DNA from: Pseudarthrobacter sp. AL07
GTDB lineage: Bacteria > Actinomycetota > Actinomycetes > Actinomycetales > Micrococcaceae
Length of the DNA: 64,000 nt
Assembly: GCF_029960665.1 (NCBI RefSeq)
Contig: NZ_JASBRB010000008.1
Coordinates: 1 to 64,000 of the forward strand
Direction: 5' to 3'
Shown here: one piece after another, positions 8,153-19,632 of the stretch
Layout: each line of letters starts with the position of its first letter
Numbering within the stretch: position 1 is the stretch's first letter
Notes under the pieces: generated by a model
Told to the model about the DNA's origin: nothing
Databases searched by the model: none
The model's input: the letters and a program-made list of their open reading frames with translations, nothing else
Made by a program: the position numbers and the translations under genes

Positions 8153-8807
8153 CCCTGGCCGATTCCTGCCGCCAGCGCGGATGAACCCGGGTGCTTCTTC
8201 AAGCTGATCCATGCCTGACCTTTCAGGTTTCACCCGCACCCGGACGGTGTCTGACCGGCCACTCCGTCTCCGGCGTCACGGACTCCCTGATCAAACACTT
8301 CGAACCCCAACCCGCCGGCACCGCCCGCCGACAGACGCGACCTCGGCGACCAAGAATGGACCAGCACCCGGTTCGACGTCATCCTCGCACCGCTGAGGCC
8401 TAAAGTTGCCAGAGAGCCGGGGTGTGCACATTGCGCACACCCCGTTCTTGGTCAAGCACCCAGGTGTGGACACTGTCCACACCCTTTTGGACGGACATTC
8501 GGCCCGAATCCCACCCTTCGGGTCGACAGATAGAGGCTAATCGAGGAGAAAATCCTCAAGAACTTTCCCTTTAGTCATGTCCACTCCACAACGCCGGGAC
8601 ATGAACAAGTGAAGGCCAACCACGGCCATCAAAAAGGTTAGAAAGGAGACCCCATTACCCCCCGATCCCAGCAGCGGAGCGCCCACCAGCCAGAGCCCTG
8701 AACCCGCCACCCACACAACTTCACAGGCCACCGCGGCGCCAGGCACAGACCGCGGCCAGTGTCAGAGGGACCCGCGGAGGGTCAATGTCAACACATTAAA
8801 AGCAAAA
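8153..8807. other. Non-coding or decayed stretch between the toxin gene and tRNA-Leu
   Basis: No convincing gene. It contains a short decayed coding end (about 8353-8400, TSTRFDVILAPLRP then stop), two strong hairpins (8418-8483) and a smaller hairpin near 8541 (GAGGA/TCCTC). A 69-codon minus-strand frame at 8537-8746 (GTG start) would encode two hydrophobic segments. It has no visible ribosome binding site and no recognised relative, so it is not called. Confidence 0.5.
8418..8483. repeat. Pair of perfect GGTGTG hairpins
   Basis: The first hairpin has arms CGGGGTGTGC (8418-8427) and GCACACCCCG (8435-8444), 10 bp, with loop ACATTGC. The second has arms GGTGTGGAC (8463-8471) and GTCCACACC (8475-8483), 9 bp, with loop ACT, and is followed by CTTTT. 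Both arms share GGTGTG. They may be tandem terminators after the toxin gene or binding sites for a regulator; the sequence does not decide. Confidence 0.6.
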
Positions 8808-8825
8808 CCCCCTCTGACGAGGGGG
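8808..8825 (-). terminator. Terminator of tRNA-Leu
   Basis: Stem CCCCCTC (8808-8814), loop TGAC, GAGGGGG (8819-8825). On the minus strand it is followed by TTTTGCTTTT and lies seven bases after the tRNA 3' end, a standard intrinsic terminator. Confidence 0.8.
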
Positions 8826-8831
8826 AATGCG

Positions 8832-8913
8832 TGCCCGAGGTGGGACTCGAACCCACACACCTTTCGATACCGCATTTTGAGTGCGGCGCGTCTGCCAATT
8901 CCGCCACTCGGGC
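8832..8913 (-). tRNA. tRNA-Leu (anticodon CAA)
   Basis: An 82-base tRNA on the minus strand. The acceptor is GCCCGAG/CTCGGGC with discriminator A, the D region is GGCGGAATTGGCAGACGC, the anticodon loop is CTCAAAA (anticodon CAA, decoding UUG), the variable arm is long enough for class II, and the T loop is GTTCGAGTC. CCA is not encoded. The 3' end faces the accessory region at 6.4-8.8 kb, a common orientation for island integration, but no integrase or repeated att sequence is visible. Confidence 0.95.
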
Positions 8914-9117
8914 GCGGAATACGTTGTGCAAACCGGTACGCCCACAGCTGATTGTGAGCAACGCGATCGCTTCACGTACGCGGAATCACTCTACATGCAG
9001 ATAGGCTGAATTCCAGAATCGCGCCGCTGACGCCGCAATAGACCATGCAGATCAAAGTACGGCCAAGGGCGCACCTAAGATGGTGATGTCCTCGCCGTAC
9101 ATTTCCAAGGAGATCCC

Positions 9118-9723
9118 GTGACTGAACAAACGGAGTCAAAACCCACGTCCCAGCCGGCGCGCCGCGTCATTGTGGCCGAGGATGAAACCCTCATTCGACT
9201 CGACATCATCGAGATCCTGCGCGGCGAAGGCTATGACGTGGTAGGCGAAGCCGACAACGGCGAGAAGGCCGTGCAACTGGCCGAGGAACTCAAGCCGGAC
9301 CTCGTCCTGATGGACGTCAAGATGCCCATTATGGATGGCATCACCGCGGCCGAGAAGATCGTCAAGGCCCGCATCGCCCCCGTAGTGCTGTTGACTGCTT
9401 TCAGCCAGAAGGAACTCGTGGAGCGCGCCCGCGACGCTGGCGCCATGGCCTACGTGGTCAAGCCCTTCACCCCGGCAGACCTCATTCCTGCCCTGGAAAT
9501 CGCGCTCTCCCGCCACGAGGAAATCAAGGCCCTCGAAAGCGAAGTGTCTGACCTGCAGGAGCAGTTCGCCACGCGCAAGCTCGTCGAGCGTGCCAAGAGC
9601 CTGCTGACCACCAAGATGGGCCTGACGGAGCCGGAAGCATTCCGCTGGATCCAGAAGACCTCCATGGACCGCCGCCTCAGCATGCGCGAGGTTGCCGAGA
9701 CCATCATCAACCAGGTGAACTAA
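9118..9723 (+). CDS. pdtaR: PdtaR-type response regulator with ANTAR RNA-binding domain
   Basis: A 201-residue protein. The receiver domain (about residues 15-130) has the acidic pair Glu21-Asp22, phospho-acceptor Asp66 in VLMDVKMP, Thr93 and Lys115 in VVKPF. After a short coiled linker comes a C-terminal ANTAR domain (about 140-200) with the typical RAKSLLTTKMGLTEPEAFRW pattern and VAETII near the end. ANTAR regulators act after transcription starts by binding paired hairpins in nascent RNA; the Mycobacterium homologue Rv1626 pairs with the distant kinase PdtaS. No kinase is next to it here. The start is GTG 9118 with a strong AAGGAGA site. A 20-bp terminator follows. Confidence 0.92.
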   Translation: MTEQTESKPTSQPARRVIVAEDETLIRLDIIEILRGEGYDVVGEADNGEKAVQLAEELKPDLVLMDVKMPIMDGITAAEKIVKARIAPVVLLTAFSQKELVERARDAGAMAYVVKPFTPADLIPALEIALSRHEEIKALESEVSDLQEQFATRKLVERAKSLLTTKMGLTEPEAFRWIQKTSMDRRLSMREVAETIINQVN

Positions 9724-9736
9724 GCCACTAAGCACA

Positions 9737-9780
9737 TAAAAGGAAGGACCCCTGCCAGCCGGCAGGGGTCCTTCCTTTTA
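9737..9780. terminator. Shared bidirectional terminator, pdtaR / pyk
   Basis: A perfect 20-bp stem (9737-9756 with 9761-9780) around loop AGCC. A/T tails lie at both ends and it sits between the convergent pdtaR and pyk genes, so it can stop transcription from either side. Confidence 0.9.
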
Positions 9781-9785
9781 GGCTG

Positions 9786-11267
9786 CTATGCCGTCGGCCA
9801 CGGCCCGAGCTTCTCCCTGGGTGCGCCAGCCTCGCCGCCGAGACGCGAGGAGTCGGCCAAGTCGCCCACCTTGTGCGCCTTCAGCGAATTGGTGGAGCCT
9901 GCCTTTCCGGGAGGGGACCCGGCGGCAATGATCACGAGGTCACCGTCCTCGACGAGCTTCATTTCGAGCAGGCTGCGGTCAACCTGCGCGGTCATCTCGT
10001 CGGTGTGGCCCACCATGGGGACCAGCACCGGCTGGATGCCCCAGGTCAGTGCCAGCTGGTTCCACACGTGCTCCACCGGGGTGAAAGCGAACACCGGCCG
10101 GATAGGACGCAGGCGTGAGAGGCGGCGTGCGGAATCCCCGGACTGGGTGAAAGTACAGATGTACTTTGCTTCCAGCTGGTCGGCGATTTCGACGGCGGCC
10201 CGCGTGATGGCCCCACCACGGGTCTTTGGCTTGGTGCCAAGCGGCGGAACGCGTTCCAGGCCGTGCACCTCGGTGGATTCAATAATCCTGGCCATGACCT
10301 TGACGGTTTCGATCGGGTACTTGCCCACGCTGGTCTCGCCAGACAGCATGACGGCGTCCGCACCGTCGAGCACGGCGTTGGCGCAGTCCGAAGCTTCTGC
10401 GCGGGTGGGGCGCGGGTTGTCGATCATCGATTCGAGGACCTGCGTGGCCACGATGACCGGCTTCGCCCAGCGGCGAGCCAGTTCGATGGCGCGCTTCTGC
10501 ACGATTGGCACTTCCTCCAGCGGAAGTTCCACTCCGAGGTCGCCACGGGCCACCATGATGGCGTCAAAGGCGTCGATGATCTCGTGGAGCTGCTCCACTG
10601 CCTGCGGCTTTTCGATCTTGGCGATGACCGGCACACGGCGGCCTTCTTCGTCCATGATCTCGTGCACGCGGACGATGTCCGAGGCGTCACGGACGAACGA
10701 CAAGGCAATCAGGTCAACACCGCGGCGCATGGCCCAGCGGAGATCGTCCTCGTCCTTTTCGCTCAGTGCCGGCACGTTGACCGCAACGCCGGGAAGGTTA
10801 ATGCCCTTGTTGTTGGACACCATTCCGCCGACGGTGACGACGGTGACAACCTTGACGGCGTCGACCTCGGTCGCCCGCAGGGCCACCTTGCCATCGTCGA
10901 TCAGCAGCGCATCCCCCACGTTGACGTCCTCGGTGAGGCTCTTCAGCGTGGTGGAGCAGATGTCCTTGGTGCCAGGAACGTCTTCGGTGGTGATGGTGAA
11001 GATGTCACCCTCCGCCAGGGCATGGGGTCCGTCCACAAAGCGTCCAAGACGGATCTTCGGGCCCTGGAGGTCAGCCATGACTGCCACAGGCTTGCTCAGC
11101 TGGGCTGCTGCCTTCCGGACATTCTCGTACGTGTGGTCGTGCACGGCGTAGTCACCGTGACTCATGTTCATCCGGGCAACATCCACACCGGCTTCCAACA
11201 CCGCGAGCGTGTTCTCAAAGCTGGCAATTGCCGGGCCGAAAGTGGCCACAATCTTAGCGCGTCTCAT
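9786..11267 (-). CDS. pyk: Pyruvate kinase
   Basis: A 493-residue glycolytic enzyme converting phosphoenolpyruvate and ADP to pyruvate and ATP. Visible motifs are KIVATFGPA at the start, ARMNMSHGD (substrate and K+ site), DLQGPKIRLG, the signature IAKIEKPQAV with catalytic Lys, and ARGDLGVELP, which binds the metal. ATQVLESM and MLSGETSVGKYP follow, and the C-terminal allosteric domain begins at about residue 355. The length is normal for bacterial type I/II enzymes. It lies 71 bases downstream of gltD on the same strand. CTAGGGTAGG just upstream of ATG could serve as a ribosome binding site. It ends at the shared hairpin with pdtaR. Confidence 0.97.
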   Translation of the reverse strand: MRRAKIVATFGPAIASFENTLAVLEAGVDVARMNMSHGDYAVHDHTYENVRKAAAQLSKPVAVMADLQGPKIRLGRFVDGPHALAEGDIFTITTEDVPGTKDICSTTLKSLTEDVNVGDALLIDDGKVALRATEVDAVKVVTVVTVGGMVSNNKGINLPGVAVNVPALSEKDEDDLRWAMRRGVDLIALSFVRDASDIVRVHEIMDEEGRRVPVIAKIEKPQAVEQLHEIIDAFDAIMVARGDLGVELPLEEVPIVQKRAIELARRWAKPVIVATQVLESMIDNPRPTRAEASDCANAVLDGADAVMLSGETSVGKYPIETVKVMARIIESTEVHGLERVPPLGTKPKTRGGAITRAAVEIADQLEAKYICTFTQSGDSARRLSRLRPIRPVFAFTPVEHVWNQLALTWGIQPVLVPMVGHTDEMTAQVDRSLLEMKLVEDGDLVIIAAGSPPGKAGSTNSLKAHKVGDLADSSRLGGEAGAPREKLGPWPTA

Positions 11268-11338
11268 ATACCTACCCTAGTAGTGTCCTGCATTGGTTAA
11301 GTTGTTGTGGAGGTTAATCCCCGGCGAACTGACTGGTA

Positions 11339-12788
<1,450 letters not shown>

Positions 12789-12796
<8 letters not shown>

Positions 12797-15700
12797 CGGT
12801 TACCTCCAGGATTCGAGCCCATACTTCTTCGCCATCGGGGTCAAGGCCCTCTTCGATGGCGTCCAGTCGGGTTTGCTGGACTGCCGCGTAATCGCGCGGC
12901 AGCACTTTGGTAATGCGGGCAGCCGTGTCGTCGAAGTTCTCCAGCAACCGTGCCGCGTGGAGCGATTCCGTTTCCTCGACATGCTTCACCAGCAGACCGT
13001 GGACAATGTCCCGGTCTTCGGCGTCGAGTTCAACGAGCTGGAGTTCGCCGGACTGCAGCGCGTCCTTGTTGACCTGAGTGGTCTGCAGGTCCAGCACATA
13101 GGCCGTGCCGCCGGACATGCCGGCGCCGAAGTTACGGCCGGTGCGGCCGATGATCAGCGTCTGCCCGCCGGTCATGTACTCGCAGCCGTGGTCACCGATG
13201 CCTTCAACAACGGCGGTGGCTCCGGAGTTGCGGACCAGGAAACGCTCGCCCACCTGGCCGCGCAGGAACATCTCGCCGCTGGTGGCGCCGTAGCCGATCA
13301 CGTTGCCGGCAATGACGTTACTTTCGGCCTTGAACACGTTGGTGCGGTCCGGCCGGACGATGATTCGTCCGCCGGAAAGGCCCTTGCCCACGTAGTCGTT
13401 CGAGTCACCGAAGAGACGCAGCGTGATGCCAGCGGGCAGGAAGGCACCCAGCGACTGTCCCGCGGTACCGGTCAGGGTGATGTCGATGGTGTCCGTCGCC
13501 AGCACGTCCGTGCTGAACGTCTTGGTCACGGTGTGGCCCAGCATCGTGCCTACCGAGCGGTCCGTGTTGATCACGTCCACCGCGATCTTCACCGGGCTGC
13601 GGTCGGTCAGCGCCTCCGTAGCCATGGTGATCAGCCGCTGGTCAAAGTGCTTGTCCAGCTCGTGGTTCTGAGAGGTCATGTTCCGCAGCGGAGCGTCGTC
13701 GTCGAACTCGAGCCCGTGCAGGATCGGGTCCAGGTCCAGGCCGTCAGCCTTCCAGTGGTTGACCGCTTCGCGGGCGTCCAGCACCTCGGCGTGGCCGATC
13801 GCCTCCTCGATGCTCCGGAAGCCGAGTTCCGCGAGGATCTCGCGGACTTCCTCGGCCAGGAATTCGAAGAAGTTGACCACAAATTCGGGCTTGCCGGTGA
13901 AACGGGCCCGAAGTTCAGGGTTCTGTGTCGCGACGCCCACCGGGCAGGTGTCCAGGTGGCAGACGCGCATCATGATGCAGCCTTCCACCACCAGCGGGGC
14001 GGTGGCGAAACCGAACTCCTCGCCGCCGAGCAGCGCGGCGATTACAACGTCGCGGCCGGTCTTGAGCTGTCCGTCCACCTGGACCACCACGCGGTCCCGC
14101 AGGCCATTGAGCATCAGCGTCTGCTGCGTCTCAGCGAGCCCCAGCTCCCACGGAACACCCGCATGTTTCAGCGAGTTCAGTGGGGACGCGCCGGTTCCGC
14201 CGTCGTGGCCGGAGACGAGTACGACGTCGGCCTTCGCTTTGGTGACACCCGATGCCACAGTGCCGATCCCCACTTCGGAGACGAGCTTGACGTGCACACG
14301 GGCCGAGGGGTTGGCGCGCTTCGCATCGTAGATGAGCTGCGCGAGGTCCTCGATCGAGTAGATGTCGTGGTGCGGCGGCGGCGAAATCAGGCCGACGCCG
14401 GGTGTCGAGTGGCGTGTCCGGGCAACCCAGGGGTAGACCTTTTGCGCCATCAGCTGGCCGCCTTCGCCGGGCTTGGCACCCTGGGCCATCTTGATCTGGA
14501 TGTCATCAGCGTTGGTCAGGTACAGGCTGGTGACGCCGAACCGGCCCGACGCGATCTGCTTGACGGCAGAGCGGCGCTTCGGGTCGAGCAAGCGGTCCAC
14601 GTCCTCGCCGCCTTCACCGGTGTTGGACTTGCCGCCCAACTGGTTCATGGCGATCGCGAGGGTCTCGTGGGCTTCCTTGGAAATGGACCCGTAGCTCATG
14701 GCGCCGGTGGAGAAGCGCTTCACAACGCTGGAGACGGGCTCCACTTCCTCCAATGGGACCGCAGGACGGTCGTTCTTGAACTTGAGCAGCCCGCGCAGGG
14801 TCATCAGGTTCTCGGACTGGTCATCCACGCCCTTTGTGTAGGCCTTGAAAATGTCATAGCGGCGCTCACGCGTGGCGTGCTGGAGCCGGAAGACGGTCTC
14901 CGGGTTGAACAGGTGCGGCTCGCCGTCGCGGCGCCACTGGTATTCGCCGCCGCCCAGGAGCGGGCGGTGCGGCATTTCGATGCCGCCTTCGGGGTAGGCC
15001 ATCTGGTGCCGCGCCGAAACCTCGGCGGCGATGACATCCAGGCCCACGCCGCCCAGCTGGGAATGCGTGCCGGCGAAGAACTCGTCCACCAGTTCCTGTC
15101 CGAGGCCCAGGGCCTCGAACGTCTGCGCGCCGGTGTAGGACGCAACCGTGGAAATGCCCATCTTGGACATGATCTTCAGGACGCCCTTACCGAGGCCCTT
15201 GATCAGGTTGTAGACGCCGTCCTGCGGCGTGACCCCAACAACGTCACCGGCGGTGATGAGCTGCTCCACTGACTCCATGGCCAGGTACGGGTTCACGGCA
15301 GAGGCACCGTAGCCGATCAGGACAGCCACGTGGTGCGTCTCGCGGACGTCGCCGGCCTCGACTACCAGCGCGGTCTTCGTGCGGTTGGCGCTGCGCAGCA
15401 GGTGGTGGTGCACGGCGCTGACCAGCAGCAGCGAAGGAATCGGGGCCCACTGCGCGTTCGAGTCACGGTCGGACAGCACAACGTACTGCACGCCGCGGTT
15501 GATCGCACCGGACACCTGCTCGCAGATCTCGGTGAGCCGGGCACGCAGCGCGTTCTCGCCGCCTTCGGGGCGGTAAAGGCCGCGGACCTTCATGGCTACC
15601 CGGTCGCCGTCGGGCGTTTCGATGTTTGCGATCTTAGCGAGCTGGTCGTTGTTGATCACCGGGAACGGCAACATGACCTGCGGCTGGCGGACCTGCTTGG

Positions 15701-17402
15701 TATCCAGCAGGTTGCCGTTCGGGCCAATGGCGCACGTCAGCGACGTGACCAGCTCTTCCCGGATGGCATCCAGCGGTGGGTTGGTGACCTGCGCGAAGGA
15801 CTGCACAAAGTAGTCGAACAGCAGCCGGGGACGCTTGGACAGCACCGCAATCGGGGTGTCCGAACCCATGGCACCCAGCGGCTCGGCGCCGGTGCGGGCC
15901 ATCGGGCCGAGCAGGATCTTGAGCTCTTCGGTGGTGTACCCGAAGGTCCGCTGGCGGATGTTGACGGACGCGGCGGTATGGACCACGTGCTCGCGCTCGG
16001 GGAGGTCCTTGAGGTCAATCAGGTTGTCCTTGACCCACTCGGACCACGGGTTCGCGGCAGCGACCTCGGCCTTGACCTCTTCGTCGTCGATGATACGGCC
16101 GGCCTCGGTGTCCACCAGGAACATCTTGCCCGGGGAAACCCGGCCCTTTTTGACCACCTTGGAAGGTTCGACGTCGATCACGCCCACCTCGGAGGCGAAG
16201 ATGATCAGCCCATCTTCGGTGATCCAGTAACGTCCGGGGCGCAGTCCGTTGCGGTCCAGGGTGGCGCCGACGAGGTTGCCGTCGGTAAAGGAGACGGCCG
16301 CGGGGCCGTCCCACGGCTCCATCAGCAGGGAGTGGTACTCGTAGAACGCACGCCGTGCCGGATCCATGGTGGCGTGGTTTTCCCAGGCCTCGGGGATCAT
16401 CATCATGATCGAGTGCGTGATGGGGCGGCCGGAGAGCCAGAGCAGCTCAGCGACTTCGTCGAAGGACGCGGAGTCTGATGCACCAGGGGTGCAGATGGGG
16501 TACAGCTCTTCCGGGGAGTCACCCAGCAGCGGGTTCGCGAGCTGGGACTGGCGTGCGCGCATCCAGTTCCGGTTGCCCTTGACGGTGTTGATTTCACCGT
16601 TGTGGGCGATGGTCCGGAACGGCTGGGCCAGCGGCCACGACGGGAACGTATTGGTGGAGAAACGCGAGTGGACGATTGCCAGCTTGGTCTTGAAACGTTT
16701 GTCGGAAAGGTCCGGGTAGAACGGCTCCAGCTGGGCCGTAGTGAGCATTCCCTTGTAGACGATGGTCCGCGAGGACAGCGACGGGAAGTACACGCCGAAC
16801 TTGTTCTGGGCGCGCTTGCGGATGCGCCAGGCGCGTGAGTCCAGCTCGTTGCGGTCCAGTTCCTCGCCGGTTGCCGAGGCCAGGAAGGGCTGTGAGAAGT
16901 AGGGCATGCAGGCGCGGGCCATGGCGCCCACGAGGTCAGCGACGATCGGCACTTCGCGCCAGCCGAGCACGGTCAGGCCTTCATCGGAGGCAAGGCCTTC
17001 AATGCCGGCCTTGGCGGCGTCGGCTTCTCGCTGCTCGGCAGGGAGGAAGGCGGTACCGGCCACGAACTGTCCCGGCGCGGGGAGTTCGAATTCTGTGACG
17101 GCGCGGAAGAACTCGTCCGGGATCTGCATCAGCAAGCCGGCGCCGTCACCAGTTCCCTCGTCGGCACCCACAGCTCCACGGTGCTCCAGGTTGCGGAGCG
17201 CGGTCAGCGCGGCGTCGACAATGTCGTAGCCGGGCTCGCCGCGGAGCGTGGCGATGATCGCCAGGCCGCATGCGTCTTTTTCGTTCTCTGGGTTGTATAG
17301 ACCCCGGGCCTCGGGCAGCGCCGCGAAGCGCTTGAACGGCGACATGGCAGCCTCAGGCTGGTCCGGTTCGGACCAGCTGGGAGTGTGAAGAGTTTGACTC
17401 AT
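12789..17402 (-). CDS. gltB: Glutamate synthase large subunit
   Basis: About 1537 residues, the normal size of bacterial alpha subunits. The N-terminal propeptide (about 44 residues, ending NEKDA) is followed by the Ntn-type Cys of CGLAII, which becomes residue 1 of the glutaminase domain after cleavage. Then come the central domain, the FMN/synthase domain (including [10 protein letters not shown] and [12 protein letters not shown]) and the 3Fe-4S motif [15 protein letters not shown]. The C-terminal GXGXG beta-helix has repeated GG motifs. I chose ATG 17402 because AGGAGGAAGGA lies 8 bases upstream; an upstream in-frame start at 17456 is less likely. Confidence 0.97.
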
Positions 17403-17503
17403 GGGAGACGTCCTTCCTCCTGATCGTGCGTATGGAAGGGACACCGTTGGCCCCACTCGTCAGCGCCTCCGTGATGGGCACAACAAAGTGTTATTTACAG
17501 GAA

Positions 17504-17533
17504 ATTGTAGGCCAGACCGGCCTGCTGACTGAA
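17504..17533 (-). promoter_or_regulatory. Candidate gltBD promoter
   Basis: On the minus strand, TTCAGT (17533-17528) and TACAAT (17509-17504) are separated by 18 bases, about 100 bases upstream of the gltB start. The -10 is good and the -35 only partial, so this is a prediction. Confidence 0.35.
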
Positions 17534-17665
17534 CAGTTACGCAGGCCCCCGGCCCGGGCTTGACCGGCCAGCTGCTGTCTGCTGAACGGATGGGCCCTGT
17601 TGCCACGACGCTGTGGTGTGTGGGCGCTCCGAGTGTTGACTCTGCTACCCTGCCGTGCTGGCGTC

Positions 17666-18820
17666 CTACTTGCTTGTGCCAGCCTCCGGCGCGGATTCCG
17701 TTGCCTTGTGGCCGGAACTTCCGGATACCGGCGACTCCGGAGTTGGCTGGTAGCCGTCCCCGGATGCCGGGTCCTCCTCCGTTGGGGCGGAAGGGATCCG
17801 GGCACCATTTTGGTTATCTGGGAGATTATCACGCGATTCACTATCTGAGACAGGAAAGTCCGCATCGCGGACGGGATCCTTTTCTTCTCCCGCAGCGTCA
17901 ATGACGTCGTCTGCTGCCGGTGCGCGGCCGGCCAGGAACGGTGTGTCCGGTTCCGGGCGGCCTTTCAGTCCCACGAGGACAAACACGATGAGTGCTGCCA
18001 CAAAGACAAAGATGCTGGTCCAGACGTTGAGCCTGGTGGTGATGCCGAAGAGGTTGATTTGTTCGGCGTCGTCGATCCGCATCGCTTCGATCCAGACCCG
18101 GCCCAAAGTGTAGTACATGGCGTAGAGCCAGAAGAGCCGGGCACGGCGGAAATCGAATCGGCGGTCCAGTGCCAGCAGGATGAGCACGCCGGCGACGTTC
18201 CAGAGCGACTCATACAGGAACGTGGGGTGGAAGAGGGTGTCGGCCGGCATGCCGGCCGGAAAGTTGGCGTTGTCCGCATCAATCTGCAGGCCCCACGGCA
18301 GGGTGGTGGGCCCGCCGAAAAGTTCCTGGTTAAAGTAGTTACCCCATCGGCCAAGCGCCTGGGCCAGCAGCAGACCGGGCGCAGCGGCGTCCAGGAAGGC
18401 GGTGAGTTTCACGCCTGTCCGGCGGCACCCGATCCAGGCGCCCAGGACGCCCAGAACCACGGCACCCCAGATTCCGAGTCCGCCACGCTGGATCTGCGGG
18501 ATGAGCCACAGGTCCCCGGTCCCGTCGAAGCCGGGCCCGAAGTAGGCGTCCGGAGAGGAAACCACGTGATAGAGGCGGCCGCCGATGATGCCAAAGGGAA
18601 TCGCCCAGATGACAATGTCCCAAACGCTGCCTTCGGGCGCACCGCGGCGGGCCCACCTGACGGACGTAAGCCACAGGCCCGCGATGATCCCGGCGAGGAT
18701 GCACAGGGCATAAGCGTGGATCCGCAGAGTCCCCCACGGCAGCGGGATGTCGAAGCCGGACCAGTCCGGGCTGGGGATGCTGGCCGGCACCAGGGCGGCG
18801 GCCTGAAGGAGAATCTGCAT
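17666..18820 (-). CDS. lgt: Prolipoprotein diacylglyceryl transferase
   Basis: A membrane enzyme that moves diacylglycerol from phosphatidylglycerol to the lipobox Cys of prelipoproteins. About seven hydrophobic segments occupy residues 30-290. The family motifs IGGRLYHV (79-86, with catalytic-region His85) and GRWGNYFNQELFGGPT (157-172) are intact, and HPTFLYES follows. At 384 residues it is longer than the usual 260-300 because of a hydrophilic acidic tail of about 95 residues, as seen in other actinobacteria. It starts five bases after the trpA stop, so it is probably transcribed with the trp genes. Confidence 0.95.
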   Translation of the reverse strand: MQILLQAAALVPASIPSPDWSGFDIPLPWGTLRIHAYALCILAGIIAGLWLTSVRWARRGAPEGSVWDIVIWAIPFGIIGGRLYHVVSSPDAYFGPGFDGTGDLWLIPQIQRGGLGIWGAVVLGVLGAWIGCRRTGVKLTAFLDAAAPGLLLAQALGRWGNYFNQELFGGPTTLPWGLQIDADNANFPAGMPADTLFHPTFLYESLWNVAGVLILLALDRRFDFRRARLFWLYAMYYTLGRVWIEAMRIDDAEQINLFGITTRLNVWTSIFVFVAALIVFVLVGLKGRPEPDTPFLAGRAPAADDVIDAAGEEKDPVRDADFPVSDSESRDNLPDNQNGARIPSAPTEEDPASGDGYQPTPESPVSGSSGHKATESAPEAGTSK

Positions 18821-18825
18821 GGTGG

Positions 18826-19632
18826 TTAGGCTTCTTCCCTGACGAGTCCCGCGCTCAGGTCCCGGGTGAGGTCCGCGACGGCGGCGACTCCCCCGTCACG
18901 GATGGCGGCCACGAGCGCTGTGCCAACGATGACACCGTCCGCGTAGGCTGCGATCTCGCGGACGTGGCTGGCGTTGGAGACACCGAGTCCCACGCACACG
19001 CGTTCGGCACCGGCGGCGTGCGTGTCGGCGACGAGCTTCTCTGCGCTGCTGCTGACAGCCAGGCGCGTACCCGTCACGCCCATGATGGAGACGGCGTACA
19101 CAAAGCCCCTGCTTGCCTTGACCGTCATGGCCAGGCGTTCGGGGCTGGAGGACGGCGCCACGAGGAATACGCGGTCCAGTCCGTACTTGTCCGACGCAGC
19201 GAACCATTCCGATGCTTCGTCCGGGATGAGGTCGGGCGTGATGAGCCCGGCTCCCCCGGCCTCGGCCAGCCGGCGGGAGAACTCGTCCACACCCAACCGG
19301 ACCACGGGGTTCCAGTAGGTCATCACCAGCACGGCGACGTCTGTGGCCGCCGTAATGCCGGCGACCACGTCAAAGACGCTTTCGACCCGGAATCCGTTGG
19401 CTATCGCTTCGGTGGTGGCAGCCTGGATGACAGGGCCGTCCATGACCGGATCCGAGTAGGGAATACCGATTTCGATCAGGTCGGCACCGTTCTTCGCCAT
19501 GGCAATGCCTGCGTCGATGCTGGCCTGGACGTCCGGGTACCCGGCAGGAAGGTAGCAGACGAGCGCTGAGCGTCCGGCGTCCCGTGCTCGGTCGATGGCG
19601 GCGGCGGACTTGCTGGCCGTCTGTTCAGTCAT
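18826..19632 (-). CDS. trpA: Tryptophan synthase alpha chain
   Basis: A 268-residue TIM-barrel subunit that cleaves indole-3-glycerol phosphate to indole and glyceraldehyde-3-phosphate. The signature LIEIGIPYSDPVMDGPVIQ carries the catalytic Glu54 and Asp65 (equivalent to Glu49/Asp60 of Salmonella). The phosphate-binding end GLGVSNASHVREI and DGVIVGTALV are also present. It overlaps the trpB stop by one base (TGATG), typical for the alpha/beta pair that channels indole within the complex. Confidence 0.97.
   Translation of the reverse strand: MTEQTASKSAAAIDRARDAGRSALVCYLPAGYPDVQASIDAGIAMAKNGADLIEIGIPYSDPVMDGPVIQAATTEAIANGFRVESVFDVVAGITAATDVAVLVMTYWNPVVRLGVDEFSRRLAEAGGAGLITPDLIPDEASEWFAASDKYGLDRVFLVAPSSSPERLAMTVKASRGFVYAVSIMGVTGTRLAVSSSAEKLVADTHAAGAERVCVGLGVSNASHVREIAAYADGVIVGTALVAAIRDGGVAAVADLTRDLSAGLVREEA

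Noticed and set aside
8537..8746. 69-codon minus-strand frame with two hydrophobic stretches
   Set aside because: GTG start without ribosome binding site, mixed codon use and no recognised relative. It could be a small membrane protein but is not supportable.
6392..8832. Prophage or integrative element
   Set aside because: No integrase, recombinase, portal, capsid or conjugation gene, and no repeat of the tRNA 3' end was seen. Only a general island suspicion remains.
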